From Proteobacteria bacterium UBA7447 (GTDB lineage Bacteria > Pseudomonadota > Gammaproteobacteria > Arenicellales > UBA868), in NCBI GenBank assembly GCA_002477475.1, contig DLPX01000050.1:1-33613 (forward strand): 33,613 nt of DNA, in the 5' to 3' direction. Both the position numbers and the translations under genes were made by a program. The notes below the pieces were generated by a model. That model did not search any database. It worked only from the letters and a program-made list of their open reading frames with translations, and was not told the origin of the DNA. Shown here in pieces: positions 32,235 to 33,613 of this stretch. Positions within the stretch are counted from its first letter, which is position 1, and every line of letters begins with the position of its first letter.

Positions 32235-32947
32235 ACGAAGCTGTGAAAATTGCCGTCAGCAATGAGTCGCTGTCGATTCTTGATCTTATTTTGCAGGCCA
32301 GTCTGCTGGTGCAGTTGGTGATGCTGATTCTGGTCGCGGCGTCGCTGGTCTCTTGGACCGTGATCTTCACCAAAGCCAATACGCTCAAAAGACTGCGCCA
32401 GGAAGCAGATGATTTTGAGGCAGAGTTCTGGTCGGGTGGAGAGTTAAACGGTCTATACCGGCGATGCAGCGAAAGTGGAGAAGAGCCGGTTGGGATGACC
32501 AGCATCTTTGTAGCCGGGTATCGTGAATACAGCCGTCTTGCGGGCAATGCGTCCGTTGAAAGAACTGACCTGGTTGAGGGGGTGCAACGGGCCATGCGTG
32601 TCGCGCTGAGCAGGGAGATTGAGACGCTTGAGTCCCGTCTGCCGTTCCTCGCCACAGTGGGATCAACCAGTCCTTATGTCGGCCTTTTCGGTACGGTCTG
32701 GGGGATCATGAACTCGTTCCGGTCCCTGGGCGCCTTGCAGAGCGTGTCGATTGCCACGGTGGCGCCTGGTATTTCCGAAGCCTTGATTGCGACCGCGATG
32801 GGTTTGTTTGCGGCCATTCCTGCGGTCATTGCCTATAACCGGTTCTCGGCCGGAGCGGAGTCCTTGATCGCTCGCTATGACGTATTCGTTGAGGAATTCG
32901 CGAGTATCGTTAACCGCCAAGCGGTCAGCGGCCGCCGACGCGGATAG
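32231..32947 (+). CDS. tolQ: Tol-Pal system proton channel subunit TolQ
   Basis: The 238-aa inner-membrane protein works with TolR as proton-driven motor of the Tol-Pal system, which keeps the outer membrane attached and constricts it in division. The first helix is SLLVQLVMLILVAASLVSW, and the two later helices include PFLATVGSTSPYVGLFGTVW and ATAMGLFAAIPAVIAYNRF. AGGAAGGG lies upstream of ATG 32231. The longer frame to 32162 lies inside ybgC and is not used. Confidence 0.97.
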   Translation: MNEAVKIAVSNESLSILDLILQASLLVQLVMLILVAASLVSWTVIFTKANTLKRLRQEADDFEAEFWSGGELNGLYRRCSESGEEPVGMTSIFVAGYREYSRLAGNASVERTDLVEGVQRAMRVALSREIETLESRLPFLATVGSTSPYVGLFGTVWGIMNSFRSLGALQSVSIATVAPGISEALIATAMGLFAAIPAVIAYNRFSAGAESLIARYDVFVEEFASIVNRQAVSGRRRG

Positions 32948-32962
32948 GGAGAAGACTGCCCT

Positions 32963-33379
32963 ATGCGCCCGCGTCGTCACAAACGCCAGATGAGCGAGAT
33001 CAATGTGGTGCCGTATATCGACGTCATGCTGGTATTGCTAGTGATTTTCATGGTTACGGCCCCTTTGCTGATGGAGGGGGTCAGTGTCGAATTGCCCCAG
33101 GCAAGCGCAAAAGCCGTTTCGGAAAAGAGTACTGAGCCTTTTGTTGTCCACGTGGATAAAAATGAGCAGTACTTCATCAACGATGATCCGGATCCGATCG
33201 AGACGCTTCAAGAGATCCGGGTCAAAGCCGACATTGTTATGCGCAATAGCCCCGAGACAGAGTTTCTCGTGCGCGCAGACAAGAGCGTGCGTTACGACGC
33301 AGTGGTGCAGGCAATGGTGCTGTTGCAGCAGGCGGGCGTCCCCGGGGTTGGGTTGGTAACTGATTCCCTAGATAACTGA
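32963..33379 (+). CDS. tolR: Tol-Pal system protein TolR
   Basis: The 138-aa ExbD/TolR protein has one N-terminal helix with the essential channel Asp (INVVPYIDVMLVLLVIFMV, D20) and a periplasmic domain with VSVELPQASA and FLVRADKSVRYDAVVQAMVLLQ. It lies 15 bp after tolQ. Confidence 0.96.
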   Translation: MRPRRHKRQMSEINVVPYIDVMLVLLVIFMVTAPLLMEGVSVELPQASAKAVSEKSTEPFVVHVDKNEQYFINDDPDPIETLQEIRVKADIVMRNSPETEFLVRADKSVRYDAVVQAMVLLQQAGVPGVGLVTDSLDN

Positions 33380-33613
33380 TTGCCAGTGCGCCGCACTTCG
33401 CGAAACGTCGGCACCCCTGTTCGGGCCTTCATTTACGCGGTTGTTATCCATGTTGCTTTTGGGGCATTGCTGGGTGTCAGTCTTCTGATTCAGCCCCGCG
33501 CGGTGACGCCTGCGCCCGCAAAACCGGTTCAGGCCAAGGCGATTGATCTTGCCGCGATAGAGCGGGAAAAGCGGCGAATCGAAGAAAAGAAGAAAAAAGC
33601 CGAAGCCGAGAAA
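33380..33613 (+). CDS. tolA: TolA, N-terminal part (cut by window end)
   Basis: The frame begins directly after the tolR stop with TTG (33380), or with GTG at 33386. It encodes a basic N-terminus, one membrane helix (FIYAVVIHVAFGALLGVSLL), a Pro/Ala-rich spacer and the start of a Lys/Glu/Ala-rich long helix (IEREKRRIEEKKKKAEAEK), the known order of TolA, which links the inner membrane motor to the periplasm. The rest is outside the window, so length and C-terminal domain cannot be judged. Confidence 0.88.
   Translation, partial: MPVRRTSRNVGTPVRAFIYAVVIHVAFGALLGVSLLIQPRAVTPAPAKPVQAKAIDLAAIEREKRRIEEKKKKAEAEK

Noticed and set aside
1..33613. CRISPR arrays, IS elements, prophage or rRNA genes
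   Set aside because: No regularly spaced repeats, transposase or integrase motifs, phage proteins or rRNA sequence were seen.

Overview
This 33.6 kb window is chromosomal DNA from a gammaproteobacterium, probably marine or aquatic. The evidence is the gene order: the rpsU/yqeY/dnaG/rpoD block divergent from tsaD, then plsY, folB-folK, uppP, cca, pyrE beside an ExoIII-type gene, aspS-nudB-yebC-ruvCAB and ybgC-tolQRA. Choline-sulfatase and a DMSP-demethylase-like protein hint at a marine life style. No genus can be named safely. Most of the window is GC-rich, densely packed housekeeping sequence. Many starts are TTG or GTG, and stop/start overlaps are common.

Region 1 (1-3443) is accessory and visibly more AT-rich. 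A leftward three-gene operon encodes a small SnoaL-like protein, a SnoaL domain fused to a DmdA/GcvT-type folate-dependent demethylase-like protein, and an NQO-type flavoprotein oxidoreductase. It is divergent from a TetR regulator. A 16-bp imperfect palindrome overlaps the operon promoter and is a good candidate operator. The block lies against the 3' end of a tRNA(CAU), probably tRNA-Ile2, which is a typical island junction. This is the best candidate for an undescribed system in the window.

Region 2 (3444-6610) holds a frameshifted EamA/DMT half-transporter, a class I methyltransferase divergent from an SDR oxidoreductase, and an unrecognised two-TM protein.

Region 3 (6651-19125) is the core: rpoD and dnaG, heme A synthase (ctaA) inserted on the opposite strand inside the macromolecular-synthesis block, yqeY, rpsU, tsaD, plsY, folB, folK, a PTR1/FolM-type pteridine reductase, midA, uppP and cca.

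Region 4 (19203-24502) holds choline-sulfatase (betC) and a PhyH-type dioxygenase on the minus strand, a lipoprotein metallopeptidase, pyrE, and a catalytically intact ExoIII at the position that crc occupies in Pseudomonas.

Region 5 (24516-33613) is one long run of rightward genes: an AmpG-like permease, an FmdB zinc ribbon, aspS with non-discriminating signature residues, nudB, yebC, ruvC-ruvA-ruvB, ybgC-tolQ-tolR and the start of tolA, which is cut by the window end. There is no gene-free stretch over 300 bases except 3285-3626, and that contains the tRNA, its promoter and an inverted repeat.
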